The notes: a model not told the origin generated them from the letters alone. DNA of 64,000 nt from Paramecium octaurelia (GCA_905182995.1 CAJJDP010000064.1:192627-256626), one strand, 5' to 3'. Positions 46,958-62,863 are shown, counted from the first letter of the stretch. A program made the numbers and translations.

Positions 46958-48648
46958 ATGGATATTACATTAAATTTTCTGGATCCCCAAGAGGAGAAAA
47001 ATTATGGTCTATATAGTCATTAGATCGAACTAAATTTATTTAAAAGGCTACTCTATAGTATGATGATAGGATCATTTTCTGGGTCTATATACTTTCTTAT
47101 AACATAGAACTATCTCTATATAGTTCTGGGGACCTATATGTTTATTCAAACGATATTAGCAATTTTCCTCTCACAAAAATCAATCTAATTTCTGAATATT
47201 GTAGCCTTTGCTTATCAAATGGAGATCTAAACACTACTTGCTGTGTTAATTACATAATTAGATGAAACTTTATAAAGAAGCACAGTAATGATAATCACGT
47301 CAGCAGCTTTTTAATTATCCATTTGGTATATCTTGTATTTTAATCGTTTAGCCTCTCCATTGGTACAAAATTTTACTTGAAGCTGTTTGTAAGTCTTTAC
47401 GCTGTCTCAATTCAAATACTACTAAGTTCAATGATTGAATCCTTGAGCTTAGTTTGGATAGGTTTTGCTCTTTTTTCCCTTATTTTCGCTTTCTAGTTCA
47501 TATATTATCAAGAATATGAGAAGAGGTAAAAATATACTTTGCATTAAAATGCTCAAAGGATAAAGGAAAACTTAATAAATTTAATTGAGATACCAATTCT
47601 AACATGTTATAATAATGAAACTGATTTAAAATTGGTCTTCACTGAAGCTAACAAATGTGCTTAAAGTCTTTTGTAAGTAAAAGATTAAAATAGCTTTCTA
47701 AAATTTGCAAGAGAAGTTAGCATATTACAAACGAAAACCATTTCCTCATTTACGAAATAATAAACTGTAAATCAAGTTATTACTACATAATCGTTAGAAG
47801 GCTTGGTTCGAAAATTCTTCCGAAAATAAATTGACTAAGATCACGACCTGAAGAGGACTTTTTCAGCATATAGATGTAGAGTTAAGCACAATTCTTAGGA
47901 GTACTTATGTTAATTAATTTTATTAAATGAAAAATACCCCTAATGTTTTATATACCTTTAGAAAAGCTTTGATGATTATATAGAGAAAACCAATTAGAAA
48001 TTAAATATTTTAAATTTACTTCTTAAACGAAGTGCTAAGGAAATATTCACTAAAATTGGCAATAAGTAAAAATGCTTTTAATCCTTGTACTCGAACTAAA
48101 AAACTTGCAAGCCTCTTAAATCAGTTTAAAGATTAGACCAAGAAATATTTTAAGTAAACATTTACTTTGCTAATTCTAAAATACTATTTAATTCTCATAA
48201 TACTAATTTTTCAACTAAGAAATCTTCAAACTTAATTCATTTAATCGATTCCATTTTATTTCATTTCAATTATACTTTGACCTAAAAATCCATAACAGTC
48301 TCTTTTAACAAGAATGACTAAGATCCAACAATTTATTGTAATGATATGTTGCTTAAACAATTATTTTATAATTCTATTGAAAATGCCATCCTATTTGCAA
48401 AGGATAGAGTTACTATAGAAATAAATACTCATTATGATTATGATATTCAAAAGTAAATAATTACAATTGTAATAATAAATATAATTGATCCTAAAAGTTT
48501 GGAACAAAATAACAAAGAAAAATAGTTAAAATTAGGACATTTAGTGTGCAACAAAATATTAAGATGGATTGGTCCATACAAAACCTTAAGCATAAATTAG
48601 GAGACTTGTTCTTATTAAGTTAAATTCTGCTTATTTGATAAATTATGA
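46958..48648 (+). CDS. Membrane sensor-kinase-like protein with HATPase fold
   Basis: The N-terminus has about six hydrophobic segments (LLYSMMIGSFSGSIYFLITQ; LYIVLGTYMFIQTILAIFLS; WIGFALFSLIFAFQFIYYQE). After a linker the C-terminus resembles the ATP-binding half of histidine kinases: DMLLKQLFYNSIENAILFAK (N-box), an IDPKSLEQNNKEKQLKLGHL segment where the glycine boxes should be, and a final beta strand SYQVKFCLFDKL. A standard H-box (HExRTPL) was not found, and the glycine boxes are poor. One intron (GTACAAAAT...TTGAAG, 20 nt) in the membrane part. About 555 codons. Confidence 0.65.
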
Positions 48649-48857
48649 TTGTTTAATAATTTTAGTATTTATTTTTAATTCTTAATTTTACAAAGTTGAA
48701 GCATTCATGATATTCATTTTCTTAGACAATTTCATTCCATTCTTCATTTCTACCCTAACAAAGATAGAAGAAAATCCAAAAAATACAGATTATTATATTT
48801 TTGATATATTATGATAGAGAAAAAATGAATATATTTATTAAAATTGCTTTCATTCTT

Positions 48858-51958
<3,101 letters not shown>

Positions 51959-52844
51959 AATATTTTATTAAAAAGAATTATAATTGTATATGAAAACTAT
52001 TAAAAATCCAATAGTTTAAAATCTTTAATGGGTATTTACATATTTATATGATTTTTAATAGAATACCTCTACTATTTTGAGACTATTCAGAATTATCTTT
52101 TTCTTTCTTAAAAGTTTGTATTATCTCTATATAAAGAAATAAATAGATTCCCACTGAAAATTTATCAGTAAATCAACAATAACTTAAATAGCATAAATCA
52201 TTGCTATAAACTTCAATAATTATTAATAGAATAATTTACAAAGACTATTTCTAAAAAATTATTATAAACTTAAATTGGAATTTTAACAAAAGCTACTAGA
52301 GATAAAAAAAGAGATTAATTTCTAATCTTACATTAATAAGTACTTTATTGTTATTATATTCTATAATTAAATTGCTCATCTCTTAGGTAAAACTAATCCC
52401 TTAATTTAGATTATAAAAAACCTTTCTTTTCATCATACAATAATAGGTCTTTTTATATTTAAAAAACAAATTTATGCTCTAATTAATAATGCATAAATCT
52501 TCAATAAAAAATGTTGTCTTGATATTTTTATTTTTTACTCGAAATCCATTTCTTCAATTAGTATTGATTGCTAATAGAAAATAAAGACACTTTATTCTTT
52601 TTGCATGTAAATAATTGGCTCTTAAAAACTTGTTCTCTATTTCTTTTTAACAGAAGAATATATTTTCATATATTTCAATTTGATAGTCTGATGATATTAA
52701 ATTCAGAATCATCCATAAAAACCATAGCTTCCATATTTTGATCAATCATTAGTTGTTAATAATATACTTATTTAAAATAATATATTTTTTATTCATAAAC
52801 ATAGCAATACTATCCCATAAATTAAATATTAATGTATGATTAAA
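51959..52844. other. Long AT-rich stretch with coding-like scraps
   Basis: Nearly 890 bp between eL34 and USP starts/ends on the minus strand. A few minus-strand pieces look coding (for example MIDQNMEAMVFMDDSEFNII near 52.7 kb) but break within 25 codons. It is probably intergenic with an old relic; no gene is called. Confidence 0.4.
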
Positions 52845-53193
52845 TCACTTTTTGATTTGTTTTACTATTTTCACTTCCTCTACTAAAAATGCTCTAATGA
52901 TGCGATTTTTTAGGGCTCCAGCACTCAATACTCCTCCATATGGTCTTGATACTGTTCTTTGTCTTCTGGAAAGTTACTTAAGTTTTGTAGGTCTAATGCG
53001 TTTAAGTCCATTTAAGACAACATTCAAATTAGAATCAGCGCATGTTGAAGCACTTGTCTTTTTATTTGGGTATTAAACAACAACGTTGCCACCTAACATG
53101 GAGTATTTTAATACCTGGTGTCTTGACCTTTCTAATCTTATTAGATCTTGTGTTATAGCTGGTTCTTCTACGATAAGTAACTCTCACACCCAT
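52845..53193 (-). CDS. RPL34: Large-subunit ribosomal protein eL34
   Basis: The start [20 protein letters not shown], then [48 protein letters not shown] and [13 protein letters not shown] match eukaryotic L34. One 22-nt intron (GTATTAAAA...TGTTAG) interrupts the first third. About 108 codons. The zinc-binding cysteines of many L34 proteins are largely absent (STCADSN), a divergent but plausible state. Readings on the opposite strand are shadows. Confidence 0.94.
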
Positions 53194-53510
53194 TTGTTAA
53201 AATCTTAATTAAAAATTTTTTTAATATTTTATCAAAACAAAAAAAAGATGAACAAGAGGAGATTCTAAAGAGCAACATTGTAAAACTAAAGAGAACAATT
53301 GGCTAATTAATTTTGATATCTTCTTGAAAAATAAATTACCTTAAATATAAAATACATGACATATTTGCAAATTGAAATCAATAAATAGATTAACATAAAA
53401 TCAATTAATAATTGAATGCAAGCTAAATGCAGTAATAGCAGAACTATTAAAAAAAGTAGAATATAATTTTAATGATTCCTATAAGAATTTTATTATATGA
53501 TTCAATTATT
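53194..53510. other. Spacer with a broken coiled-coil reading
   Basis: A plus-strand ATG at about 53249 reads MNKRRFQRATLQNQREQLAN, meets TGA, then continues in frame (YLLEKQITLNIKYMTYLQIE) to another TGA. It may be a relic of a small coiled-coil gene. No gene is called. Confidence 0.3.
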
Positions 53511-55257
53511 TCAATAAGCATTTTATCTAAAATTGTTTTCGAAATAAGGGCACTTTTCTGTTTACATTCCATCTCGATAAGTATCTGATTTCTAATACAA
53601 ACTAGTCCTCGAGGAACTATTAGTTTATTTCTACACACCAAGAGGCAATTAAAAGAATTGTTACTTTTCTTTAGTAATTAAATTAAGTATGTTTGCATTT
53701 TATAATTCTTACACAGATTTGGTAAGATGAGTTCCCAAATTTGGAGCTTTTATATTTTGTTTTATTTAAAAGTTGTCACTATAGTCTCTTACCATTCTTA
53801 ATTCTTTATTATCAAAACTTAAATTTAATTGACTCTTATCCTTTAGTTTAATGATATCAATTTTTTGCAATATCTCATGTAATCCTTCTCCAAAATAGGT
53901 TAACAAGGGCGAGATTTCAACTTCAAGATCAAAATGATATCCCAATTATGTTATCCATTTTAAATCCCTTTGCAAATAAGCTAGCCTTGCTGTCTAAGCT
54001 GTGTCTTTATTGTCATTTGAATTGTTTATAATGGCTGCATATTCATCCTCTCTTTTAACTCTAAATAAACCAAACTTCTAGATAGAACAATAGGGTAAAG
54101 CGTCATAGTAAGTAATTTCGAATTTCAGAGCATTTGAGCTAGCTAATTAAGGTTATACGAGTTAATTTAATTTGTAATCGAAATATGTACATTTTTTTTA
54201 GCGAATCGGAAAGCTTTTTGATAATAAAATTATACTTTGTTTGCAATTAAAATCTATAATTTTGACTTAAGTTCAATGCGTAATCAAGTGAACATAATGC
54301 TTGTCCTATTACCCCATTTAATCTATCCATTTATCTTATTGACATATCATTATTTTCTAAATCAATAGAATTATTATTACCAACCAAATGAAGGTGAGAT
54401 TAATCATTTTTTACAATAGTAGGTAGTTTTTCATCAGTATTTCTTTTTTAAGTACATTTGAAACTTAAATCTAATTTAAATCTTGTAAATGCCCCAAGCC
54501 AATAGGGATCCCCAAATTTACATAACACATTTTCGATTGAACACAATTATATTATAGTTATGCCAAGTAATTTCATTGTTTCCAATATATGTTTGCTTAA
54601 ATAGATTTACCCATTTCCTATATGTTCTTCATAAATTTAGTGTTCATTTCTAAAAAGAATTTGTCCATCCATACTTAGTAATGGTAAGCAATCTTATTAA
54701 AAGAAAAAAATCTAGTGTTCTTTTAACCCATAAAAATTTGAATTTTATAAGTTTGATGTAATGATTTCATGATTAAAGCTAGTTGTCATAATGAATATTA
54801 GAATTGGTTAGCATTCCCCATGGATTTATTTAGTTAGATTTTATAGGCTTTGAATTCTTTCAAAATACAATTGAAATAAACATTTTTTTGATGGTAACTA
54901 AATATCTAAAAACCCAGTATTTTGTTAAGAACTAATCACGATTGCCACTAAATAGTGAGTATTATCCTAATACGTTTGCCCTCTGCAATAATTTGATATC
55001 CAATAGTATCATCTTCTAATTCGAAATCTAAGCAGTTTACTAATTGGAATGGAATTGATCCCCTTGTATTAGACTTAAATCTTTGAAATGCCTAAAAATG
55101 GTATAAATAATACTTGATTCAACACTTTATTATCATAACTGAGTAGCTTTTCCAAAATTTATTGTTTTTGATTTTCTTTCAGCGTATTTATATACTTCAA
55201 TATTGAAGCTTTCTCGTTGATTTCGAGATCAATACCATCATTCGATAGCCTTTTCAT
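53511..55257 (-). CDS. UDP-N-acetylhexosamine pyrophosphorylase homologue lacking the nucleotide loop
   Basis: UAP1 makes UDP-GlcNAc for chitin, GPI and N-glycans. Homology runs along the protein: LPSKKCLFQLYFERI, FIMTTSFNHEIITSNLQNSN, FYGLKEHQIFFFQQDCLPLL, SMDGQILFRNEHQIYEEHIG, TIIQLCSIENVLCKFGDPYW, FGLFRVKREDEYAAIINNSN and FDLEVEISPLLTYFGEGLHE. The signature GGxGTRLG...PKG is absent; that position reads LAIVISSQQNTGFLDIQ. Introns GTATTATTT...TTTTAG and GTATTAGGA...TATTTAG sit before this site. About 560 codons. Likely a pseudo-enzyme or a strongly altered one. An open frame continues upstream of the ATG. Confidence 0.83.
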
Positions 55258-55965
55258 TTATTAATTTAAATATAATATGAAATTATAATTATCAGCAAAC
55301 ATTATCTAAATATTTTATTCACTTAAATATAAAACTGCTTTCAATAATTCCTCAATAATTTAATATCGCTTTTTGTAATTTTAAGTCTGTCCCCAAATCT
55401 CATTATGCTATGCCCTACTTGCTATCCATATAACATTTTCATTAGGTATAATAAGAATATATACCCATTTTAAATAAACTCAATAGTTGTTTATCCAATT
55501 TTAGATATGGGATTAGAATTTGACAATCAATTAATCTTACTTCTTTATTTATACCTGCTATGGTGAAAGATACATGGAATCAAAATAAACTTCTCCACAA
55601 TAGTTGATCAATTTATAAAAAGGGAATGAATTTATGTTACGTTAGTTTAATTCTTAATTAATAAGGAAAAATGGGAAATATCTTAATTATTTTTGATATT
55701 TTAACTTTTGTATAAAAGCAATAGTAATTATTTAATAGTTGAAATAAGTGTTTAATATCATTTTTTGTAAATTTTCATCTACATTTTTTCTTTCCAATTT
55801 TAATTTAGTATATTTCTCTATATCTTTTCAACACAGGATTTAAATACATTTGATAGGTTAACTCGTCTTTAAGAGTATTGAATAGCTAAAGCAATAATAA
55901 AATTTTAGTTTTGGTTGTTGAATAATTGTATATAATTTATTTATTTAATATTATTTTAAATCTAA
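55258..55965 (-). other. Unassigned stretch with coding-like text upstream of the UAP1 homologue
   Basis: Minus-strand reading IIPNENVIWIASRAQHNEIW and YQIIEELLKAVLYLSEQNIQ runs in frame into the UAP1 start, preceded in another frame by EVRLIDCQILIPYLKLDKQL. No ATG plus intron set makes a full gene. It may be an upstream exon, a relic, or chance in a code with one stop. Confidence 0.3.
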
Positions 55966-58900
55966 ATGATAAGGTTGAAGAATATTATTGGATCAGCTAT
56001 TCATATTTAAACTTCGTTTTTTAGATTTTCTAATCAAACTCCTCAACCACCTTCTGATTAACCATTTAAAAAGGTGTTATTTTCAGGAAAGAGTGCCGAT
56101 AAGCAAAAGAAATAAAATTAAAAATCAGAATAGAGACAGCAAAATTAACAAAAAAAAGATCTTAATGAAAGTTAATAGAGTGAATAAAGTGCTCCATAGA
56201 AGAAATATGAGAGGCATTTTGATAGATAATAATTCCATAAATAAAAATTTGATGATCCTAGACCTAATAGGAATGAAAGAGATCGTAGATCACCTGAATA
56301 ATAATAATAATAATAATAACAATAAGAGACCCCAAAAAAAACAGGAATTTTATTTGGGAATAAAACTCGTGAACATAAGTAGCAATTAGGAAGGTTTGTG
56401 TCCAAAAGAAACTTCAATTAAATTCTGAAAAAAAAACAAGAGACAGAAAAACAAAGTGAAAAGATATTTATAGACCAACTCAATGAAGCTTAGAATATTA
56501 AAAATGTCCATGAGAGAAATACTATATTAATAGATATCTATGCAAGTCAAAGCAAATGGGATAAAGTTAAAGAGATTTTTAAATCAGAAAAACAATTTAA
56601 TTCTGGTGTCTATTCAGCTTACATAAACTAAATAGCTTCTCATTCTGTAGACCTTTCAGATTATGAACTCCTCAAAAATATTCTAAATTAAGTTGGTGAT
56701 AAAGTGCATACTCTTAAACCAGAAGCTTTCCAATCACTTTACTTCATGATTTTCAACCTTGATTTGTTTCCCAATGAAAAAGTATTTAATATTATTCATA
56801 ATTATAATAGGCTATAGAATTAGAGTACCTAATAGACATCGTTACAACTCATCACTTAGCCCCATAATTTGATTTAACTTATTTCCAAACTCTTTTTGAC
56901 GAATAATCCTTAGAGAGTGAAAAAACAAGTCACTTACTGGTCATCAAGGTGTTCAATCGATATTTTGAAAGACATGCCTAATAGAATAAGGGTAAATCTA
57001 TAGTGGATTTACCAAATTTACATGTAGCTTTTGCATTAGCAGTTAAATCCACTATTTTCTATAATACCAATGATGCTTAGAATTTCCTCACTCATTTGAA
57101 AGCCCTTTAATAACTAGCTGAAAATAATGTTAAATTAGATGACTTAGTCAGATATGCATAATAGTAACTATAATATCTAATTTTAGTATTTCCATATAAG
57201 AGAATTCTTTTGTATAATTATTGGAGTTGTTCAAAGGAATAAGGAATCCTACTTTTATATTCTTATTTGAATAATCATTAAAAAAGTTAGATGCACATGG
57301 AAAAGAAATTAGGGCCATAGATAAAGAATAATTGGAAAAACTCTATTTTGAAAAGGCTGAAAATTTACCTGTTAGACAAGCTGAACTTTTTGGTTTGTTT
57401 GCTGATCGATTCTAATACCCTGAATTTTTAGTTGAAATCTTCTCGAACCATAAATAAAATAAGTAAAATGAATACTCTAGTTTCTTGTATCAAAAAGCAA
57501 TTGGAGTGTTGATAGATCTATCAGGAGGGAAGAATGTAAGCAATGCTGTGGTAATATCTATAACAATTATAAATTAGTTGACATTAATGTAAGAGGCCAA
57601 TAGTTTCAAAGTACCATTATCAAAAGTGAATTATTAGATCAATCAAATTAAGGCTCACATTAAGGAAGGCCAATACCAATTGGCTTACAACCTCTTCACC
57701 TAAAATGTTATCGATGATATCATTTTGTAATTTTAGAAGTATGCTATATTTCATATCCAATTATAGAGAGAAAATTAGGAGATTTTTGTATAAATATGTT
57801 CAAAAAATCCATATGGGTACAAAATTCAGATTAAGATCCAATATGAAAACATATTTAAGAAAAATTAAACACGTTGATGATTTTATAAAAAGTCTTTCTG
57901 ATAAATAACTGTTTGACTTTTATAAGGAAGAGAGGTCGGATAATTTCTTATTAGAATCATTGACTGAATAAGAGGATATCTTTGAATTTAATAAGTAGAT
58001 TGCCTATAGAGAGGCCTTTAATCAAATCAAGACTCAAGTAGCCCATGGTATATTTGACTATTAGAAATTGTAATAACTATTTTTAATTTAATTAGATTGC
58101 AACCTGTCACAGAGAGTGAATAAATTCTGAGAGAAGTGTTTGATAATTATGAATATTATGTGAAACTTGAGAAGAAATTGCTGTTTGATGAGAGAAAGAA
58201 AAAGAGAATTAATAGTGTAATTGATTAACTAAGAACACGACCTGGCTAGAGAAGAACATATGAATAAACACTCACTGAAATTGAGGGTCTATTTAAGAAA
58301 AGTACGATTGAATATGGATTAATGAGAAATGATTTGATTGAATTTCCAGAAGTTGAATAGATTTAGTAGATGTAAATAAGTATGAATTTCATTCAATATT
58401 TAAATAGAAATGAAGAAAGAATTAACAAAATTAGGGTTGCCAGTTGAGAAGTACAAGGCAAACATAATAACATTCTAGCCTTTCTAGCCTTAGTAAATGA
58501 ATTCTTAACAAGAATAAGAAGAAATTGAATAAATTCCCAATGAAGTTCTGAAAAAGGATGGTGAAACTACTAAGTAAAAAGGAAAATCTTAAAAAACTGC
58601 TTCATTCAAAAATGTTGATAAAATAATTGATGATCATTTGGCCAAAGCCAGAGATGACTAAAAGAATTTAAGACACATTGAAAAATGGAAAAAATATCTC
58701 AAAATTATGTAATAAGGTCTAAAATTTAAACATAAAATGTATTCTGACAAGAATTTCTTTAAAAAAATTATTCGTTTAAAGTATTAACATGGTACCACCG
58801 ATGAAAGTATGAGAGAGTTGGTTAATCTCAAATTAAAATTAAAGAATATTAGGCGTAGAAAAAGATGGTTTATAAGAAATAGATTAAAAGAAAAGCCATC

Positions 58901-59470
58901 AAAATTATCTGTATTTATCAATGGCAGTGTTTCATTAGGCGACTTCTAATTTATGAAATACATTTATTACAATGCTTACACATAATATGATGAATACATT
59001 AATGTACCTCCTAGCAATTACTAAAGTGAAATTTGGGATTTGTTAGCTTGGGGTGTCCAAAACTAAGAACCCATGGGTATTTAATTAAGATTAAAATTTA
59101 GCTGTGAAATTGGCAGAATTATATAGCCATACTTGTGGTGCTAAAATGCCTGAATATTTGGCTAAATTAGTAGCAAACTTTTATAAGTTTGAAGTTGGAG
59201 ACACTAGTAATTATTATAGTTATTTTCATAGATTCCTAAGTTAGATAGCGATGGATTTAATCAATGGAAATTGTCAACGATATCAGTACTAACAGAGTAT
59301 ATTCCCACACAAATGATGAAGCATTTGTATCCTAATAGGATATTGAGTTCTTACATGCAATGGAATGCAAGCAAGAATACAAAGGAGTATGTAGAGCATT
59401 ATTGAATACAACTCATTCATATCGTAAATTTGTTAGATATGGTGTATCAGCAAAAGAATTGTTGGTGTGA
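55966..59470 (+). CDS. Long unrecognised protein, possibly mitochondrial, with helical repeats
   Basis: The N-terminus MIRLKNIIGSAIHIQTSFFR is basic/hydrophobic and free of acidic residues, like a mitochondrial presequence. A Gln/Lys/Arg-rich disordered region with a Gln run encoded mostly by TAA follows (about 56.30 kb). Then about 500 residues of helical hairpins appear (TILIDIYASQSKWDKVKEIF; ELLKNILNQVGDKVHTLKPE; VDLPNLHVAFALAVKSTIFY), suggesting a PPR/TPR-type RNA-binding solenoid, and a basic C-terminal part (LKNIRRRKRWFIRNRLKEKP; SLGDFQFMKYIYYNAYTQYD). Six or more introns of 23-29 nt give about 1110 codons. No family identified; a ciliate mitoribosome or RNA-processing factor is a guess. 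Confidence 0.65.
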
Positions 59471-59794
59471 TTTATTTAGAGATATATTTAAAGCAACAAA
59501 ATTTGATAATAATAATCAAATTATTAATTTCTTAATTGATCTCATTAAAATATTCTAACCTGTTTTCTTATGGAAGTCTCATTAATCAGTTCTATCATGC
59601 ATTTATAGTATAGTGATAATGATTTTGAATTTTTGTTTATAAAGGGAGGATTATTTGAATATTAAATATTAAATATTAGAATAAATCAAAAGAAATAGAC
59701 AGAATTTGAGAATAATTGATAGTTACTACAACTCCCCAATTAGTTTAGTAAAGTTATTAGTAAGATTAGTAATATATTATTTAATTAATTTATA
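59471..59794. other. AT-rich spacer
   Basis: About 320 bp between two plus-strand genes, no coding-like text. Confidence 0.45.
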
Positions 59795-61852
59795 ATGAAC
59801 TATGAATGGTTTTAGGATGAAAATCAAATAAAATTACGCTTTGAAATCAAAAATACTAAAAGCGAAAATCTTGACATCTAAGTAGCTGATGTAGTCGTGA
59901 AAGTAAATGTGCTGGACAAGAAATTTGCTAAAACAATTGACTTGTTAGCTCCAGTTCTTGAAGGCAATATTAAATATGGAGCAGATGTTCTCGAGGTCAC
60001 CTTAATCAAAGTGTAACCTGGTAAATGGCCACAATTGAGTCCATCACTTAGTAAAGAGGAATTGATTCAAAGAAGAAAGGATGTAACTTATACAGATTAT
60101 ATAAGGCATTTTTAAGAAAAGATTAAGAAATCTAAGCTTAAAAGAAATTAAAAGAAGACCTGAAACATCAATTTGATTAGCATGCCACTAAAGAATAGAT
60201 TAAAGTAGATGATCGTGAAAGAAACTTAATTAAATTAAAGCAAGAACAATAAAAAAGTGATGCAGTCTCTGATCTGTATAATTAAATTGGCTAAGATTCA
60301 AAATTTAAGTAGAATGAAGTAGTCTAATAAGAAGCAAACGATGACTTAATAGATGAAAAATTGAAAAAATATGAAGAATTTGAAAAATAGTAGGATCAGA
60401 ATTAAAAATAAAAACCTAAAGAATCACAACCTATATCATAAAATAATGACATCTTCACTAATGAGGATATTAAAAAATAAGAAAAACAAGCAAAGGGTCC
60501 AATTCCAGAACCTAGAAAAGCAGCAGCAGTTTAAATGACCTTTACAGAAAAAGTATACCCTCATTTGGCAGCTCGTGAACAACATTTTAAAGATGCTCCT
60601 GTTCCTAGATAAAAGAATCTTCCAATTACTGAACAAAGAGAAAATCCTCTCTTTTTAAAGGATAAGGCGGATGAATTTTTCAGAAACAAAGATTACTATT
60701 CTGCCATCAATGCCTATTCTGCTGCATTCAAGTATGATAATTAAATGTTTGCCTGTATTGCTAATAGAGCTGCTTGTTATTTAGCTTTGTTTAATTTTTA
60801 AGAATGCATTGATGATTGCTAAATCATTATTAAAATGGAGAAAAAAGATTAATTATATGATAAATGTTTAAAAAGATTGAAAGTATGCCAAGCATGGAAA
60901 GGAGATTTGGATGATGCTTTGATTGGAGATCTTCCAGAAGAAGCCAAATAAATTATTTAAAACAGGATTGAATCGAATAAATATAAAAACCAAGGTGATG
61001 CATACATGACAACATCTCAATATTAAAAAGCTATTGAAATGTATTTGAGATCTTTATAGAATGATGCTGATAATGAATTAAGTCTTAGTAATATAGGATT
61101 GGCACACATGAAACTAAATTAGATTGATAAAGCATTGGAAAGTATTGAGAAGGCCATTTAAAAAGTTAAACCATTTTTATAGTATGTCAATTTGAATCCC
61201 AATATTGGAAGGTAAAGCTCGTTTGCTGGTAATGAATTCCTATTGAAAAATCTAATGAAGAAATCTAATTGCTTATTCGAGTTAAATTAAGAATAGGATG
61301 CTTTAAATACTGTTAAATAGGCATTGATTATAGATGAAACCAATGCTGAAGCTAGAAGTATCATGAATAAGATCTAGGACAAATTAGTTAAATAGGAGGT
61401 ACTTAAATTAAAAGAGACTGCAACTGAGAGACTAAAATAACAGAAGTATGCTGATTCATTGGAATTGTACAATCAATGTCTAAAGAAATTGAATCCTTAG
61501 GAGGATTTGATGGACTTCTTAGCAGTGCTATTGAATCGATGCATCTGTTGTTTCTTTTTAAATTAATTTGATGAGATCGTGGGTTCTTGCACCAGAGGAA
61601 TTAAGATAATATAGATTCAGCAGAACAAGTATGATTATATTACGATATCACTTTAGAATTCTATCCTTTGAAAAGATTACAAAGGAACAGAAGGACAAGT
61701 TGCAAGACTTTTTAGTGAGGTTTTATGTTCGTAGATCGAATGCTTATGTAAAATAAAACCAAATCTATCATGCGAAATGTGATCTACAAGAGGCTTTGAA
61801 ATTAGATCCTCAGAATGAATAGATAAAAAAAGATTTAGAAAAATTGAAGTGA
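59795..61852 (+). CDS. DNAAF4: Dynein axonemal assembly factor 4 (DYX1C1-like) with two TPR arrays
   Basis: HSP90 co-chaperone for cytoplasmic preassembly of ciliary dyneins. The N-terminal CS domain reads YEWFQDENQIKLRFEIKNT, NIKYGADVLEVTLIKVQPGK. A charged helical linker leads to the DNAAF4 signature IFTNEDIKKQEKQAKGPIPE and TFTEKVYPHLAAREQ. The first TPR array is FLKDKADEFFRNKDYYSAIN, MFACIANRAACYLALFNFQE; a second follows (AYMTTSQYQKAIEMYLRSLQ; NIGLAHMKLNQIDKALESIE). Introns GTAACTTAT...TATAAG (23 nt) and GTATGATTA...ACTTTAG (28 nt) were used. About 670 codons, longer than animal DNAAF4 because of the extra TPR block. The stop is 29 bp from that of the convergent phosphatase. Confidence 0.88.
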
Positions 61853-61881
61853 ATGTTGTATTTTAAATGTCAATATATATT

Positions 61882-62863
61882 TCATAAGAAATATGGTAAT
61901 ACATTTTTGGGTGGTTGACTATTAGCAGATTCTGGGACTTCTTTGAACATTACAAAGTCTCTTTTCAAATTTTCATCAAGAGAAAGCATAGATGCTGCAT
62001 TACCACATCTGTAGCAATAATTTGGGGCTGACCATACTGTTACCAGTTATTCCTATGATAAACTATGGTCTTACCTCAAACCAGTATTAGTAGCCATCTT
62101 AAACTAATTGATGTGCACGAGCAATTAATTCTAAGCCATTAATATGATTAAAATCATGTGTCACCTTTTTACCAAATATCCAACCTGCTCCTCTGGTATT
62201 TAATGCCCAAGTATCTACTTCTTCTGGATCTGACCACATCAAATCACAGAATGGACCTTCATGAGGAATTTCAGTTTTACGATCTAATTACAGTATTTCA
62301 ATCATCCTTACCTATTGTTCTTATTTAATCGATTGTTCTTAATTCTGGAGAAAGTCCTCCATGAACACACAAGACCTTTCCATCTACGAGAGCTCCCAAA
62401 GGAAGATAGTCAAAAACATCTGTAAAATATCGCCAAGGATTTGCATTGCCATACTTTCTCACAATTTCATCATAGAAACCATAAACTTAAGTAATTTGTC
62501 TTGATTCGTGATTTCCTCTCAATAATGTAATGTTGTCTGGGTATTTAAGTTTCAAACAAAGCAAATACTCGAATGTCTCTACAGAATTGTATCTACAATC
62601 AAAAACCTACAATACCCACGATCAACAAAATCCCCAATAAATATATAGTTGGCATTTGGTACCTATCCTCCCTTATTAAATAGCTCTAACAAATCAAAGA
62701 ACTGCCCATGAATGTCTCCACAAATTATTACTGGAGCTTTCACTTAATGAACATTTGATTCTTCTATAAAAATCTCCTTTGCATGCTCACAAACTAATCG
62801 CACATCTCTCTCAGTCAAACACCTTGCATTTTTGAGTGTTTCTAGGTATTTATCGATATCCAT
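61882..62863 (-). CDS. PP2A-like Ser/Thr protein phosphatase catalytic subunit (PP4/PP6 type)
   Basis: Metallophosphatase of the PPP family. All catalytic motifs are present: [134 protein letters not shown] and [20 protein letters not shown]. The C-terminus ends in the PP2A-group YFL, a potential methylation site. The [10 protein letters not shown] start resembles PP6 while the tail resembles PP4. Introns GTATTGTAG...GATTGTAG (23 nt) and GTAAGACCA...TATCATAG (22 nt) are visible, with one or two more. About 300 codons. Confidence 0.94.

Noticed and set aside
52852-53076. Plus-strand 74-codon ORF
   Set aside because: Exact antisense of eL34, which is conserved and spliced on the minus strand.
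56295-56330. (AAT)n/TAA run as a telomeric or regulatory repeat
   Set aside because: It lies in frame within a coding exon and encodes Gln; it is not a GGGGTT/GGGTTT ciliate telomere repeat.
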